A stretch of DNA of 64,000 nt from Demequina sp. NBRC 110056 (GCF_002090155.1 NZ_BBRM01000005.1:62001-126000), one strand, 5' to 3'; shown: positions 43,843 to 52,843, counted from the first letter of the stretch. Numbers and translations: made by a program. Notes: a model not told the origin generated them from the sequence alone.

Positions 43843-45234
43843 ATGCCTTCGAGCGCTCCAGGTCCATTCGGCTACATCGACTTGTTCGCAGGCATCGGCG
43901 GATTCCACGCGATGCTCGATCATGCAGGCGGCGAGTGCCGATTCGTCTCTGAGATCGATCGCGAAGCGCGCGACACCTACGTTCGCAACTGGGTCGACAC
44001 GCTCCCCGTCGAGGAACGCCCTCAGATCAACGAGGACATCACGACTGCGACGCCGGAGTTCGGCGACGTGGATGTCCCCAGTCACGACGTGCTCGCTGCG
44101 GGCTTCCCGTGCCAGCCGTTCTCGAAGTCTGGCCTTCAACGAGGGATGGATGAAGCGCGCGGGACGCTCTTCTGGAACATCGCACGGATCCTGGAGGCGC
44201 GCCGACCCGCAGTCGTGCTGCTCGAGAACGTGCGCAACATCGCGGGTCCACGCCACCGCAATGAGTGGGACGTCATCATCCGCACGCTTCGCGAGCTGGG
44301 ATACAGGGTCTCCGACAAGCCAACGGTCTTCTCGCCGCACCTGCTGCCGCCATCGAGAGGCGGAACGCCGCAGATCCGCGATCGGGTGTTCATCCTCGGG
44401 ACCTACATCGGCGCGGAGCGTGTCGAAGCCGAGCTCGCACGGGGCGAAGACCCGGGCCCCGTCGTGCGGCGCTCAGCAGTCGATGACTGGACACCCGACA
44501 TGTGGAGAGCAGAGTGGATTCTCGACGACGACGAGAAGATCCCCAACCTCGAGCAGTATTCGCTGTCTCCGACGGAGGTGTCCTGGGTCGATGCCTGGGA
44601 CGATCTCGTGCGCAGGTTCCGCGCCAACGTCGGTACCAAGCTGCCCGGCTTCCCACTGTGGGCCGACGAGTGGCGCCGGGAGTCGGAGATGGACGAACGA
44701 GCGCTCGATGGCCTTCCAGCGTGGAAGCTAGAGCTGGTCGTGAAGAACGTGAAGTTCTTCGAGCATCATCACGCGCTGATCGATGGGTGGCTGCGCGACC
44801 ACCCGGAGTTCGCGAGCTTCCCGGCATCGCGCCGCAAGCTTGAGTGGCAAGCGCGGGAGCTGGAGTCGCTCTGGGACACCGTGATGCACTTCCGCCCCTC
44901 CGGGATCCGCGCCAAGGCTCCGACCTACCTGCCCGCACTCGTTGCCATCACACAGACCTCGATCCACGGACCGCGCCGGCGGAGACTCACACCGCACGAG
45001 GCGGCTCGACTCCAAGGCCTACCCAAGAGCTTCAGCTTTGGCGATCAGAGAGACGCGGCGTCCTACAAGCAGGTCGGCAATGGTGTCGCGGTGGGCGCCG
45101 CGTGGCACGTCTTCCGTGAGCACGTGCTTCGCGACCGCTCGGACCTTCCGTCGTCACTGGTCAACGCTGTGCTCGCCGCTCCCCAGACTCCTCCTGTCGC
45201 CGTGGACTCTCCCACGGCGCTCCTCCATCAGTGA
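43843..45234 (+). CDS. C5-cytosine DNA methyltransferase
   Basis: A 463-residue m5C methyltransferase of a restriction-modification system. Motif I DLFAGIGGFH is at 13-22, the catalytic Cys90 is in GFPCQPFSKSG, motif VI has Glu128 in LLENVRN, motif VIII is QIRDRVFILG near 177, and motif X QVGNGVAVGAA near 410. The 200-residue stretch between VIII and IX is a large target-recognition region. Methylation sequence is not predictable. ATG 43843 follows TAAGCT (43830-43835) by seven bases; an upstream ATG at 43753 would add 30 unconserved, basic residues. Its end overlaps the convergent nuclease gene by seven bases. Confidence 0.95.
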   Translation: MPSSAPGPFGYIDLFAGIGGFHAMLDHAGGECRFVSEIDREARDTYVRNWVDTLPVEERPQINEDITTATPEFGDVDVPSHDVLAAGFPCQPFSKSGLQRGMDEARGTLFWNIARILEARRPAVVLLENVRNIAGPRHRNEWDVIIRTLRELGYRVSDKPTVFSPHLLPPSRGGTPQIRDRVFILGTYIGAERVEAELARGEDPGPVVRRSAVDDWTPDMWRAEWILDDDEKIPNLEQYSLSPTEVSWVDAWDDLVRRFRANVGTKLPGFPLWADEWRRESEMDERALDGLPAWKLELVVKNVKFFEHHHALIDGWLRDHPEFASFPASRRKLEWQARELESLWDTVMHFRPSGIRAKAPTYLPALVAITQTSIHGPRRRRLTPHEAARLQGLPKSFSFGDQRDAASYKQVGNGVAVGAAWHVFREHVLRDRSDLPSSLVNAVLAAPQTPPVAVDSPTALLHQ

Positions 45235-46310
45235 CCCGCATACCGAGCGCGGACCAAGAGACGATCGACACTCGGAGCGAGCCCCACCGAGGGGTTCACA
45301 TCTCCATCGATCCGTGACGGGAGCAGGACTCGGAACGCAAGCGAGTCCTTGACGAGGTGCTCGTGCGCAGCGAAGTCCTCCGTCCCAGGCAGCTTGATCG
45401 CAGGGTCGCTCATGTCGTACAGCCGAACGAACGTGATCGAGAACGGCCTCTCGAAGTGCGGCGAGGAACGAAGTCCATTGTCAGCGGCCGAGGCGGAGCC
45501 GTAGGACTCCACTGCTTCGGCGAACTCAGCGCGAGAAGGTTCTGCGAGGATCGCCGAGATCTGGTCCACGAGGCCTGCGACCGATTCCCCATACGTGAGA
45601 CCGACATCCAACCACTGAACGCCAGCGCTGAACAGGAAGAGATCCGTCTCGGGCTCGCCGTCGACAGATTGTCCGAGCTCGATCTGAGCCAGCCCGTGGA
45701 TGTGGTGCTCCGACGCGGATCCCGTCGTCGTCTTGACCTCCACTCCGACTGGGCCCAGCTGGAAGTCTCGAGTCGTGCGCCCAGCCCCCTTCCAGGACTG
45801 GAGGATGTCGGGCCTCTGACTCGGTTGGGCACTGCCGAGCAAAGCCCTGAGCAGCAACAGCTCCCCCGCTAGGCCCAGCGTGAACGAGTCTCCCTGGCGG
45901 GCGCGCCGGAACGCGAGGGCGATGATCGACTCGGTCCGGCTGAATGCGGCCGCGTGATCGTCAACGACGCCGTTGCGCAAGAGCTCTGCGCAGATGAATG
46001 CGGCCACCTGGTCGAAGTACGGGGCGCCGGGGAGCCGCAGTCGCGTGGCGGACACCGTCATGCCAGACGCGTCGGACCAGTTCCCGTGATCCATGGCAGC
46101 GCGCACCTCGGCCTTGGACGCGACGACTTCCGGCCCGGTGATGAACAGCTCCACCCGGCCCGTCTCGTCCCGCGCGGCTCCGAGCACTCGCCCCTCCCCA
46201 AGCCAGTCGACGGCGCGGGCCTCGCCATGGCCTCCGGCCCGGAGAGAGCCGATGCGCTCTCGAAGCCACTCGTACTCCCCTCCGAGGTTGTACCCCTCAA
46301 GCGTCGTCAT
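45228..46310 (-). CDS. PD-(D/E)XK-motif nuclease-like protein (DUF4420 type)
   Basis: A 360-residue protein with a restriction-endonuclease-like core: E150 in GLAGELLLLRALL, then D182 and E191-x-K193 in RDFQLGPVGVEVKTTTGS. This matches the PD-(D/E)XK proteins that accompany Z1 helicases and cytosine methyltransferases in restriction islands. It is probably the DNA-cutting subunit. Its ATG overlaps the end of the Z1 gene by 14 bases, and its stop overlaps the end of the methyltransferase gene on the other strand. Confidence 0.82.
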   Translation of the reverse strand: MTTLEGYNLGGEYEWLRERIGSLRAGGHGEARAVDWLGEGRVLGAARDETGRVELFITGPEVVASKAEVRAAMDHGNWSDASGMTVSATRLRLPGAPYFDQVAAFICAELLRNGVVDDHAAAFSRTESIIALAFRRARQGDSFTLGLAGELLLLRALLGSAQPSQRPDILQSWKGAGRTTRDFQLGPVGVEVKTTTGSASEHHIHGLAQIELGQSVDGEPETDLFLFSAGVQWLDVGLTYGESVAGLVDQISAILAEPSRAEFAEAVESYGSASAADNGLRSSPHFERPFSITFVRLYDMSDPAIKLPGTEDFAAHEHLVKDSLAFRVLLPSRIDGDVNPSVGLAPSVDRLLVRARYAGH

Positions 46311-49062
46311 GCCGTACCCCTCGGGTCGCCTGGACAAAGTCTGGACCGCCCCGAGGTATCGCGTATGCGACCGCGACCGTCGGCGATTGCCCCTCACGAT
46401 GGACGAGGTGGAAGAGGATCATGCCGTCCTCGCCGGGAGGTCGAGTGCGGTCGTCTGTGGCCTTGGGTTCTAGTCCGCGTGCCTCATAGTCGAAGAAGTC
46501 ATCCCCCCGCGTGGGGCCGTTCTGCGAACCCCAGATACCGTCGATCCTGTGCATGTCTCGGATCGTCCGTTGCATCGGGCGAACGCGGAACGGAGAACTG
46601 GCCAGGGGACCGTCAGAGACTGGCGGCCCCGACCCGAAGCGGACGCCGACCGAGAAGCTCGGTCGGCGGATCGACCGGGCGGTGGCGTCGAGCAGCCTCC
46701 AGGGTCGCGGCCTCACATCGGTCGTGTAGAGGCCCGGAACGCTTCGGTTGAGGCAGGCGGCCCAAAAGCGCAGATACGCCGCGACAGAGTACGGAGAGCT
46801 GTGGAGGTCGACGAAGCCATCGGACACCTCAGGCGCACGATAGAGCGGCGTCGCAGCGTCGCCCTCAGTCAAGTTCGCCGCGGTCTCGGCTGAGCGCCAG
46901 CGGCTGACAAGGAAGCCGTCGGGATCCGATCCGTGATTCGCGTAGACGAGCTCATCTAGGAGCCCGGCAGACTCCTCGAGAGACAGCTGCCGATCGAGGA
47001 GCACACCTCTCGGATCGTCCCGGTCGCCCACGATGACGTGTGGCTCGGTGAGCAGCCGGCCTAGAAGCTCCCGGTTCGCTACGTCGTCCGCAGGACCGTT
47101 CATGTGGCCGAAGAAAGGCCGGTGCCCGGGGGCCAAGCTGATGCCCGATACGTTCGAGAACTTGCCGGTTGCGACGAAGTTCCGGCCCTGCAGGATTGCG
47201 GGGCTGGGGAGCTCAGCACCGTCCATGGCGGCCAAGATGTCGCCTCGCAGCAGCTCATCGTTCTCGTGGTAGTGCGTGAAGAGCTCGATCTGCTCCTCCC
47301 GCATGAACACTCGACAAAGGTCGATGTAGGAACCGCGGTAGCCGAACCACCGTTGCATCTGCATCTGCGTGTCAGCCAGCGGGTTGGACGCGGCGCGCGT
47401 GAACACGGTCGTGACCAAGCCTTCAAGGGTCAGACCGCGCGACATGACGTTGCCGGACACGAAGATCGTGGACAAGTTCGCGGGTGCGACCCAGCCCGCG
47501 CTCCGGGCGACAGGTGCGAACTCGGGTCGCTCGTCGGCGTTGAGATCACTGTTGATCACTGCGACAGAAGTGCCCGGAACGATCTCGCCGAGGATCACCG
47601 ACCGTAGGTCGTCCCACTCATCGACACTTGGGACTGGGCGCGGGGGCCCTCCCATCTGTGATGGGACCATGACTGCGGACCTCTGGTAGCTCTCGAGCCA
47701 GTGAAGCCACCGATCAGACTGGCTATCCATGTCCTGCGCAACCCCATCGGCACGTAGCCACCGGTCGCTCAGGCTCTCGAAAGGCGCGTGCGGCTGCCCC
47801 TGGGCATGTCCAGCCGCCCAGTCATAGATCTGGCCCGCGACTTCGAAGTGATCGCCGAGCGCCGCCGATGGATTCACCAACATCGACGTGATCGGCGGCA
47901 GCTGCTCCAGCGCCTCGGCCTTGGTTCTGAACTCGGCCCCGCGCGCGGCAGCAGGGGCAAGGCGTCCCGGCTTGCGCAAGCGCCTGATCGCAGCGGCCAC
48001 CAGGTGAGCGCGCACGGAGTCGATCAGGTCGTCGTCACGCGCGCCGTTGGGGACGCAAAGCGGGACGTTGGAAAGGGCCCGGTAGTAGACGTCCCCTCCG
48101 GTGTACCAACCGGCGAGACCTTCCGGGACGCGGTAGCTGCTGCTCCGAGGTTCGATCGAGCCCGTCTCTCCTGGCGATCGCAGCCCGACGATGAAGTCTC
48201 TCGGCGCCAGTGGGTTCCCAGCGTCCTGGAGGAAGTTGGCCTGTGGTGTGGCTGTATACGCCATGTAGGTCGCGTGGAAGTGCTGGTTGAAGGTGCCAGG
48301 AGAGCCGTGACGCGGCTCCCACAGATCAAGGATCCGGCGTGGCACCTGCTTGACGTCGAGCGTCGCCTCATCGGCACCCGGCACCTGCACGACGTTGTCG
48401 ATCGACGAGTCGTCAGCCTCATCATCGATCACCAGAAGGTGAAACGGCCGGCCAAGCGCAAGGACCTCCGGCGCGATCGTCGTGCGCATGAGCCGGCCCA
48501 CTTGCTCGAGGTGCGCAGGATTCTTCATCGCCACGACGACGAGGGGCCTCTTCGCCTTCAACATCGATCGCGCGCCGGGTCGCGTCAACGAGTAGAGCCC
48601 CGCAGGGCTCGGAAGGTCTTGGTCGCTTCCGAGCACTCCCGGGTTGGGCAGCAGAGTCCGACGCTTGAGTCTGTGCGGGAGCGCATCGACCTGCGCGATG
48701 AATCGCTCGAGGGTCTGGAGCCAGAGTGATCGACGGGTGCCAGCCAAGATCACGACGGCATCAACTTGCTGGTCGAGCGAGAGAGCCGTCACCGCCATCA
48801 TCGAGGCAGTCTTGCCGGATTGGACGGCACCCATGACGACACCAGTTCGTTGGCGCGAGCCAGCCCAGTCGTCAGAGCCTGCAGCGCCCGCGCCAAGGAC
48901 GCATCTCTCCACGATGAATCGAGCATCAGCCTCGATGACGACGCGGCTCGTCTCACCGATGCCAGACTCTGCCAAGCGCTCCGAGTACGCCGCCCACCAC
49001 GTCGAGTGCGGCAGCGGCTTGATGATCTCCGTCGGCGCACCCGATGCGCGCGGATCGGTCAC
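46297..49062 (-). CDS. Z1-domain helicase-like ATPase
   Basis: A 921-residue P-loop protein. Walker A GAVQSGKT is at 78-85, the Walker B/DEAD-like block VIDDEADDSS at 211-220, and AYTATPQAN at 268-276 is equivalent to helicase motif III. The Z1 core follows, with NVMSRGLTLEGL and MQRWFGYRGSYIDLCRVF as the late helicase motifs. Z1 proteins occur in restriction islands with a methylase, a PD-(D/E)XK nuclease and often Vsr and a MORC-like ATPase; they are thought to translocate or remodel DNA. GTG 49062 overlaps the upstream stop (GTGA); a longer reading to 49401 runs through the DUF262 gene. Confidence 0.88.
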   Translation of the reverse strand: MTDPRASGAPTEIIKPLPHSTWWAAYSERLAESGIGETSRVVIEADARFIVERCVLGAGAAGSDDWAGSRQRTGVVMGAVQSGKTASMMAVTALSLDQQVDAVVILAGTRRSLWLQTLERFIAQVDALPHRLKRRTLLPNPGVLGSDQDLPSPAGLYSLTRPGARSMLKAKRPLVVVAMKNPAHLEQVGRLMRTTIAPEVLALGRPFHLLVIDDEADDSSIDNVVQVPGADEATLDVKQVPRRILDLWEPRHGSPGTFNQHFHATYMAYTATPQANFLQDAGNPLAPRDFIVGLRSPGETGSIEPRSSSYRVPEGLAGWYTGGDVYYRALSNVPLCVPNGARDDDLIDSVRAHLVAAAIRRLRKPGRLAPAAARGAEFRTKAEALEQLPPITSMLVNPSAALGDHFEVAGQIYDWAAGHAQGQPHAPFESLSDRWLRADGVAQDMDSQSDRWLHWLESYQRSAVMVPSQMGGPPRPVPSVDEWDDLRSVILGEIVPGTSVAVINSDLNADERPEFAPVARSAGWVAPANLSTIFVSGNVMSRGLTLEGLVTTVFTRAASNPLADTQMQMQRWFGYRGSYIDLCRVFMREEQIELFTHYHENDELLRGDILAAMDGAELPSPAILQGRNFVATGKFSNVSGISLAPGHRPFFGHMNGPADDVANRELLGRLLTEPHVIVGDRDDPRGVLLDRQLSLEESAGLLDELVYANHGSDPDGFLVSRWRSAETAANLTEGDAATPLYRAPEVSDGFVDLHSSPYSVAAYLRFWAACLNRSVPGLYTTDVRPRPWRLLDATARSIRRPSFSVGVRFGSGPPVSDGPLASSPFRVRPMQRTIRDMHRIDGIWGSQNGPTRGDDFFDYEARGLEPKATDDRTRPPGEDGMILFHLVHREGQSPTVAVAYAIPRGGPDFVQATRGVRHDDA

Positions 49063-51377
49063 GATGGCTCGTCGGCCTCCGCCATGCGCACGAGACGCGC
49101 GATGCCGGAGGATCCGAACCGCGCCTTGATCGCTCGATCCGCGTGCTCGGGTTCGACATCGAGTATTCGGAGGAACGACGCGACGACCCGTCCAGTGTGC
49201 TTCCACTGCTCCTTCGATTGCGTCTTCTTCGGACGCATCCACGCAGCGGAACCGCTGGTTTGCGCGATCTCGTCCAACTTGGCCTCTACAACATCGCTGA
49301 GCGACTCCTCGTAGATCGCACGTGCTGCAGCGAGCGCGATCAACGAGCCAACCAACTGCAGCTCCTGCCACTTGGCTTGCTGCTTGAACGAGAGAGACCA
49401 TGTCTCCTCGGGAATCTCGGCGTGGGCGTCTACGGCGTGATCGAGGAGCAGCATGGCGTCGAGGACTGTCTGCTCCTCACGCAACGCGTGCGACCTGTTC
49501 TCGGCGACCCCCTTCAACATGCCACTGATGTGCGCGGCAGTCGACCGCGTGATCTCTGGCGCCTCGTCCTCGACCACGAGCCCCGCGAGGACCCACGACA
49601 GCAACTTGGTGCGCTTGTACCCAGCCTTTCCGAAGCCATACCCATCGAGGACCTCTGGCGTCGAGCTCAGGTCGTCCCAATGGGCCGCCAAGAACGGTGC
49701 TACTTGGTGGACGCTCGCACTGTCGCCAGCCGTCACCAGCAGCCCGCGCATCAGCGCGAGGTGGTGATAGAGCGCGTTCCTGATCTCCTCGGCATTGAGG
49801 TGCTTGCCCTGCTTGTTGTAGAGGCTGAAGACCTCGTGGACCTGCGCTGGCGTGACGGACTCGTAGACGATCACGGGCAACTTGTACTTCGACTGCTGCT
49901 CGAAGAGAGAGTCGACCTTCTTCCTCTCTCCCACGACCGTGATGGTGCTCTTGCGAATCTGCGAGTAGTACTTCCCTCTGAGCGCTTCCAGATCACCACT
50001 CAAGGACGGGACGTCGCCCTTGCGAAGAGCGAACGGGAAGTAGTGCAGTCGCTCCACCTGAGCGGTGAGACTATCCGGCTCGTACTTCTTCCAGAGTCTG
50101 CGGAATTCAGGATAGTCCTCGCGGAACGTGTGCTCGAGGTAGCGCTCGCCCCACTCCTCGGCCTTCGCGCGCACGGTCGCGAGCGCGACCGGGTGGTTGC
50201 CGGTGAAGCGGAGCACCGACGTGAGACGTTGCTTTCCATCGACGACCTCGTAAGTGGTTCCTTCGTCGTCCGCGTTCTGCAGGAGGATCACGGAGGGCAA
50301 TGGGATGCCGCGAAGGACGGACTCGATGAGTTGCTGTGCGTCGGCCGTCGGCCAGACATCTGCACGCTGGTAGGAAGGACTGAGCTCGAGATCGTCATCC
50401 TTCGCGAGCTGGACGAACTCGGCGATCGGCCAAGTATCGGCCATCGCCTTGATCGGTCCCCCGCTTTCGCTCCCGTCCTCATCCTCGATGTCCTGCCAGG
50501 CGTCTTGCCACACTTGCGTGGCTGAGCCGAGCGTGGCGGCACCCTCGGATTCCGCTTCGAGAGACTCCTCGAACTTCGCGCGCAACGCCGTGGCCTTCTC
50601 GAGTCGTTCGAGCAGTCGCGCCGAGACCGTCTCGACGTCTGTGGTCGACGGCCCGAGGCCTAGAGCCACGACGAGACTTCGATCGAACGCATCGGGAGCA
50701 CTTGTGTCGAGGTCCTCTGCGAAGTTGAGCCAGCCTTGCACTCCGCCGAGGTCGTCGCGCCAAGTGCCGTCGTCGAATCGGACCTCGCTTGCATCAAGCG
50801 ACGCCGCAGCGAACTCGACGCCCTGCGGAGCCTCTCCCGACTGGCTCAGTGCCGCGAGCAGCTCGGCGATGCTCTTCTGAACATCAGGGGCGATCATCTC
50901 CATGCGGAGGTCCTTCCTTCTCTCACTATCGTGACGCGGTGCAGGCTCGAGACCCATCAGATCGACGATCAGCTCACGCTCACCCGAAGGGTTCCGAGAG
51001 ACGAGGACATCGACCACACCGTCGACGAGACGGTTCATGCCGACGAGGGTGATCGTGTCTCCTGCACTGAAGCACGTCGAATCCCAGGGGACACGTACCG
51101 CCTCCGCCAGCGACCGGGCGCACTCGACCTTTCCCTTGGTCGCAGTCAAGTCCATCGCGATCGCACTGGCGAGCGACTCGAGCGCCGAGCGCTTCTCCTT
51201 GCTGCCCGGGCCCAGCGGTTCAGGCGTGACGCCGCCTAGCCGATACATGCGCGCGACTGCCTCAGGCTTGCTCGCCGCGCTGGCGTACTGCACCAACAGG
51301 TGCCCCCTCTCGCCACGAAGGTCGTTCTCCGCAGTCGTCTGATCCGTCGTTCCGAGGCTACCGGCAGCCGTGCACAC
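49059..51377 (-). CDS. DUF262 (GmrSD-N/ParB-like) protein with long unassigned N-terminus
   Basis: A 772-residue protein, or 729 if translation begins at ATG 51248. From about residue 325 it is a DUF262 domain: LSPSYQRADVW at 330-341 and the signature DGKQRLTSVLRF at 380-391, followed by a long helical part. DUF262 is the nucleotide-binding and cleavage domain of GmrSD-type modification-dependent restriction enzymes. The first 320 residues match no family I know; they include LGPGSKEKRSALESLASAIAM and VPWDSTCFSAGDTITLVGMNRLVDG. It heads an operon with the Z1 and nuclease genes (GTGA overlap). The start is uncertain. Confidence 0.8.
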   Translation of the reverse strand: MCTAAGSLGTTDQTTAENDLRGERGHLLVQYASAASKPEAVARMYRLGGVTPEPLGPGSKEKRSALESLASAIAMDLTATKGKVECARSLAEAVRVPWDSTCFSAGDTITLVGMNRLVDGVVDVLVSRNPSGERELIVDLMGLEPAPRHDSERRKDLRMEMIAPDVQKSIAELLAALSQSGEAPQGVEFAAASLDASEVRFDDGTWRDDLGGVQGWLNFAEDLDTSAPDAFDRSLVVALGLGPSTTDVETVSARLLERLEKATALRAKFEESLEAESEGAATLGSATQVWQDAWQDIEDEDGSESGGPIKAMADTWPIAEFVQLAKDDDLELSPSYQRADVWPTADAQQLIESVLRGIPLPSVILLQNADDEGTTYEVVDGKQRLTSVLRFTGNHPVALATVRAKAEEWGERYLEHTFREDYPEFRRLWKKYEPDSLTAQVERLHYFPFALRKGDVPSLSGDLEALRGKYYSQIRKSTITVVGERKKVDSLFEQQSKYKLPVIVYESVTPAQVHEVFSLYNKQGKHLNAEEIRNALYHHLALMRGLLVTAGDSASVHQVAPFLAAHWDDLSSTPEVLDGYGFGKAGYKRTKLLSWVLAGLVVEDEAPEITRSTAAHISGMLKGVAENRSHALREEQTVLDAMLLLDHAVDAHAEIPEETWSLSFKQQAKWQELQLVGSLIALAAARAIYEESLSDVVEAKLDEIAQTSGSAAWMRPKKTQSKEQWKHTGRVVASFLRILDVEPEHADRAIKARFGSSGIARLVRMAEADEPS

Positions 51378-51450
51378 CAGCCGCCCAACGCGACCGGGTG
51401 TGCTTCACCCCACACGATCCCGACGGACGTTTCGCGGATATGGTCACGGA

Positions 51451-51894
51451 GTGCGGCAACCACGTTCCTGGGCAAGCTCCCCCGCGGCGCGCGCCGTCAT
51501 GCGCGGCAACCGGAAGCGTGACACGTCACCCGAGCTCGCCGTCCGGAGGATGGTCCACGCAGCAGGCCTGCGCTACCGTGTCGCGGCTGCGCCAATACCC
51601 GGACTGAGGAGGACCGCGGACCTGCTGTTTCGTCCGGCCAGGGTAGCGGTGCCCATCGACGGCTGCTTCTGGCACTCGTGTCCCGAGCATGCATCGAGTC
51701 CGAGGGCGAACAGCGAGTATTGGATCCCAAAGCTCGCACGAAACGTCGCGCGAGACGCAGAGACCAACCACCTTCTCGAACGGGCCGGCTGGACGGTTCT
51801 GCGCTTCTGGGAGCACGAGGACCCGCGCGACGTCGCAGACACCATCATCCGCACCGTTCGCGCTCGCCGCGCGCATCCGCGCCGAACGCCGTAG
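51451..51894 (+). CDS. vsr: Vsr-type very-short-patch mismatch endonuclease
   Basis: A 147-residue Vsr-like endonuclease. It opens with RSWASSPAARAVMRGNRKRDTSPEL, typical of Vsr proteins linked to actinobacterial methylases; the catalytic Asp57 is in RTADLLF, and DGCFWHSCPEH at 70-80 carries the histidine and cysteine zinc/active-site residues. Vsr cuts next to T:G mismatches that arise when 5-methylcytosine deaminates, protecting sites methylated by the neighbouring enzyme. GTG 51451 is preferred since TATGGT (51439-51444) ends six bases before it and the conserved block begins five residues later. Confidence 0.92.
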   Translation: MRQPRSWASSPAARAVMRGNRKRDTSPELAVRRMVHAAGLRYRVAAAPIPGLRRTADLLFRPARVAVPIDGCFWHSCPEHASSPRANSEYWIPKLARNVARDAETNHLLERAGWTVLRFWEHEDPRDVADTIIRTVRARRAHPRRTP

Positions 51895-51903
51895 CGTCGC
51901 CTC

Positions 51904-52467
51904 ATGGGCCGCATCGTCGTGGAGCAACATGTCACCGCTGACGGGTTCGCCGCCGGGCCGGGCGGCGAGCTCGACTGGGTCGACGGGTCGATAACGGACT
52001 CGGAGCCGATGGTCAGCCGCATGCTCGCCGAGTTCGAGGAGGCGAGCGCGATCCTGCTCGGCCGGGTGACGTACGAGCTGTTCATCGGCTACTGGCCGAC
52101 GGCCTCTGCGGACCCGCTGGCGGCGCCCATCAACTCGTTCCCCCGCCACGTGGTGAGCACCACGCTGTCGATGGCGCCGTGGGGCGCACACGAACCGGCG
52201 ACCCTCGAACCCGGAGACGCGTGCGAGACCGCGGACAGGCTCGCCGCGATGTACGACGGCGACGTCATCGTGTGGGGCAGCCTGACGCTAGCCTCGGCGC
52301 TCCTGGACGGCGGTTGCGTGGATCAGGTCCGGCTGCGGGTCGCGCCCGTGATGATTGGCGCCGGACTGCCGCTGTGGTCGGGCCGGTTCGAGCCTCGCGC
52401 CGCCCAGCTCGTCGAGAACCTCCGGCTCGAGACCGGCCAGGTGCTGCTCACGTACGACCTGCGCTGA
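51904..52467 (+). CDS. Dihydrofolate-reductase-like (RibD C-terminal domain) protein
   Basis: A 187-residue protein of the RibD-C/DHFR-like family: IVVEQHVTADGFAAGPGGELDWV at the N-terminus, ILLGRVTYELFIGYWP, VVSTTLSM, and VIVWGSLTLASALLDGGCVDQVRLRVAPVMIGAG. Such small proteins are predicted NADPH-dependent reductases of unknown substrate. ATG 51904 lies six bases after TAGCGT (51892-51897), so it has its own leaderless promoter although only nine bases separate it from the Vsr stop. GC content here is back to the chromosomal level, marking the end of the island. Confidence 0.88.
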   Translation: MGRIVVEQHVTADGFAAGPGGELDWVDGSITDSEPMVSRMLAEFEEASAILLGRVTYELFIGYWPTASADPLAAPINSFPRHVVSTTLSMAPWGAHEPATLEPGDACETADRLAAMYDGDVIVWGSLTLASALLDGGCVDQVRLRVAPVMIGAGLPLWSGRFEPRAAQLVENLRLETGQVLLTYDLR

Positions 52468-52504
52468 CCACGCTCGCCACGCCAAGGCGCGCTGCAGCGA
52501 CTGA

Positions 52505-52529
52505 CCCAGCACGCGCATCGGCCGCCCGC
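52505..52529 (-). repeat. Dispersed repeat copy 9
   Basis: Minus strand GCGGGCGGCCGATGCGCGTG then CTGGG, in the gap between two convergent stop codons. Confidence 0.4.
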
Positions 52530-52585
52530 ACCCGGCCGGAGGGGGAACCGGGGATGCGAACGGCCGATGTCTTCGTCAGGGACGT

Positions 52586-52843
52586 CTAGGTCTCGAGCGC
52601 CGTCAGGCGCTCGCGGTACTCGTCGATCTCGATCTCGCCGCGTGCGAGACGCTCGTCAAGGATGGTTCGTGCCGGTGCGACGGGCTCGGCGGCCGGGACA
52701 CGGTGAGCGTCGCGGCGGTCGAGGATCTGGCGGGCGATGAGGTAGGCAAAGGCCGCGAGCGCGATGATTGCGGCGAGCCAGAACACTCCGGTCCAGATCG
52801 ATGCTGACGTGTCGGCGCCGGGGCCGCGGGCGATGACGTCCAT
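52586..52843 (-). CDS. Single-pass membrane protein with SHOCT domain
   Basis: An 85-residue protein with one membrane helix (about residues 17-38, WTGVFWLAAIIALAAFAYLIA) and a C-terminal SHOCT motif, TILDERLARGEIEIDEYRERLTAL. SHOCT segments are short oligomerisation or interaction modules found at the ends of many bacterial membrane proteins. ATG 52843 is preferred to an upstream GTG because GGGAG lies just before it. Confidence 0.75.
   Translation of the reverse strand: MDVIARGPGADTSASIWTGVFWLAAIIALAAFAYLIARQILDRRDAHRVPAAEPVAPARTILDERLARGEIEIDEYRERLTALET

Noticed and set aside
49063-49401. Extending the Z1 protein start upstream to 49401
   Set aside because: The extra residues lie wholly inside the DUF262 coding region, are Cys/Arg-rich and unlike any protein; the GTGA overlap gives a better start.
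49044-50525. A 493-codon plus-strand frame opposite the DUF262 gene
   Set aside because: No conserved block and shadow-like composition; the minus-strand frame has the DGKQRLT signature and fits the operon.
43739-51900. Prophage or integrative element carrying the restriction island
   Set aside because: No integrase, phage structural gene, transposase, or flanking direct repeat was found; only gene content and composition set it apart.
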